Origin: Acidimicrobiia bacterium
GTDB lineage: Bacteria; Actinomycetota; Acidimicrobiia; Acidimicrobiales; Hopanoidiivorantaceae
Direction: 5' to 3'
Length of the DNA stretch: 6,234 nt
Assembly (NCBI GenBank): GCA_020027305.1
Contig: JAHRAM010000038.1
Location: 1-6,234, forward strand
Below are positions 5,524-6,234 of this stretch, piece by piece; within the stretch, counting starts at the first letter, position 1, and every line of letters starts with the position of its first letter. The notes beneath the pieces are model-generated. The model ran no database searches. It was not told the DNA's origin and worked only from the letters and a program-made list of their open reading frames with translations. The translations under genes and the position numbers were made by a program.

Positions 5524-5891
5524 TAATATATCCAATGTGGTAGTACGTAAGTGAATATTGTCGCACAAATGAATATGAGTGTGCTGGCAAAATAGATTAT
5601 TTGCGATTGTTTCTGGGTGCGCCGACACATTGCGCCGAGTTTAGGGTCTGCGGGGCAGGGCATCCGATAGGTCTTATAATTCACATAACCGGTAAAAACG
5701 ATCATAGTAAAAGCCCCGATGAATATATACATTTTGTACTGTGAGATCGTGATTAACAATGGCACGGCACTGACTAAACTCGCCAATGTAGCTCCTGCCC
5801 CTACAGCGACCAAAAGAGCAGGAAGGGCACAACAAATCAAGGTTGACGATGAAGTGAGTAGTGCCCCGAAATTGACTGCCTTATCTTTCAT
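5523..5891 (-). CDS. MerT-like inner-membrane metal transporter
   Basis: This 122-residue protein has three predicted membrane helices, at about 10-48 (a long or broken segment), 53-72 and 98-117. The first holds the vicinal pair Cys20-Cys21 in STLICCALP, as in MerT. The loop after helix 2 has Cys79 and Cys89 (CPADPKLGAMC), corresponding to the second Cys pair of MerT. The C-terminal ending TYVLPHWIY parallels the FPYVMPFFY-type end of MerT. Length also fits MerT (about 116). MerT passes mercuric ions from periplasmic MerP to the cytosol by thiol exchange. Here there is no merA or merR visible and the regulator is CsoR-like, so the metal may be different. It starts one base after the HMA gene stop and overlaps the regulator start, so all three genes are one operon. 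Confidence 0.8.
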   Translation of the reverse strand: MKDKAVNFGALLTSSSTLICCALPALLVAVGAGATLASLVSAVPLLITISQYKMYIFIGAFTMIVFTGYVNYKTYRMPCPADPKLGAMCRRTQKQSQIIYFASTLIFICATIFTYVLPHWIY

Positions 5892-5892
5892 T

Positions 5893-6234
5893 TTAGATGA
5901 TCACAATATGCACCGCAACGGGACTTTGACCATTAGAGCGGATTTTATTTTTAATATCCTGAAGATCAATTTTTTTTTCTAAATGGTAGGCAACCAAGAC
6001 CTTCCCTTTATCGAGATCGACATCTATTTTAATAACTGATTTATCTTTTTTGAATACTTTTTCAATACCCCGCGCACAAAAATCACAGACCATCCCTTTG
6101 ACACTCACCACAGCAATTTGGACTTGTGCTAAATGCTCAATAAAATGACTCCACCGCTCGGCATTGATGGCTAATGTGTGCCCGTTTATTTGCACTTGGT
6201 ATGGATGATCACCGTGCGGATCTCTGGGAGAAAA
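5893..6234 (-). CDS. HMA-domain metal-binding protein, MerP-like role (5' end off window)
   Basis: The frame is open from the right edge to TAA at 5895-5893, giving 113 residues without a certain start. A GTG at 6195 would give 100 residues but has no ribosome binding site, and the sequence upstream of it stays open (PRDPHGDHPYQVQINGH), so the true start is probably outside. The HMA motif is GMVCDFCARGIEKVF (residues 34-48 counted from that GTG), with Cys37 and Cys40 as the thiol pair, followed by VDLDKGKVLVAYH and a final IKNKIRSNG, the normal beta-alpha-beta order of MerP/Atx1 domains. About 45 residues precede the domain and I do not recognise them. The protein probably delivers metal to, or takes it from, the MerT-like protein. 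An A9 run in the coding strand lies at 5978-5970. Confidence 0.8.
   Translation of the reverse strand, partial: FSPRDPHGDHPYQVQINGHTLAINAERWSHFIEHLAQVQIAVVSVKGMVCDFCARGIEKVFKKDKSVIKIDVDLDKGKVLVAYHLEKKIDLQDIKNKIRSNGQSPVAVHIVII

Noticed and set aside
5524..5628. N-terminal extension of the CsoR-like frame to 5628
   Set aside because: It overlaps the 3' end of the MerT-like gene in another frame; the family start and the TAATG junction are at 5523.
5895..6213. GATGATCAC occurring at about 5896 and 6205 as possible operator repeats
   Set aside because: Both lie in coding sequence and the shared core is short and partly palindromic by chance; they do not have the G-tract form of CsoR-type operators.

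Overview
The window is a mosaic stretch of bacterial DNA with an AT-rich left half (about 1-3500) carrying restriction/defence-type genes and a less AT-rich right half (about 3680-6234) carrying more ordinary cellular genes. DUF924, a MerT-like permease and a CsoR/FrmR-type regulator suggest a proteobacterium, most likely a gammaproteobacterium. That is an inference from gene types only, and I cannot name a genus.

Left part, + strand: the window opens inside a HpaII-family restriction endonuclease (through 730), whose start and probable partner methylase lie off the left edge. An unrecognised 144-residue protein follows, with a helical N-terminus and a Lys-rich, then Thr/Gln/Asn-rich middle. 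Its gene is bracketed by imperfect inverted repeats containing A/T-stem hairpins. Next is a class I SAM-dependent methyltransferase (1464-2243) of a type often found in surface-glycan loci, with its own extended -10 promoter and a good ribosome binding site.

Middle, - strand: a GIY-YIG nuclease with a C-terminal RAMA/DUF4357-like domain (3244-2630) is followed after one base by a broken remnant of a type I restriction HsdR N-terminal domain (2628-2244). The remnant has an in-frame stop, frameshifts and a lost catalytic Glu, and it runs out at the convergent methyltransferase gene. This looks like a decayed defence operon. The 437-base non-coding stretch 3245-3681 holds a strong sigma70-type promoter for the GIY-YIG gene that would give a nearly leaderless mRNA, a perfect 11-6-11 hairpin, and a TATAAT box followed about 100 bases later by a good intrinsic terminator. 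The last pair could be a small RNA or an attenuated leader for the next gene.

Right part: a DUF924 protein (3682-4248, +) with its own terminator converges on an FkbM-family methyltransferase (5157-4393, -). Upstream of FkbM on the same strand is a tightly packed metal-handling operon. In transcription order it encodes an HMA-domain metal-binding protein (open at the right edge), a three-helix MerT-like transporter and a CsoR/FrmR-family repressor with Cys-His-Cys ligands. The junctions are one base apart and then TAATG-overlapping, so the three are probably co-translated. The HMA protein would bind the metal, the MerT-like protein would move it across the inner membrane, and the CsoR-like protein would sense it. 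The operon promoter and operator lie beyond the right edge.
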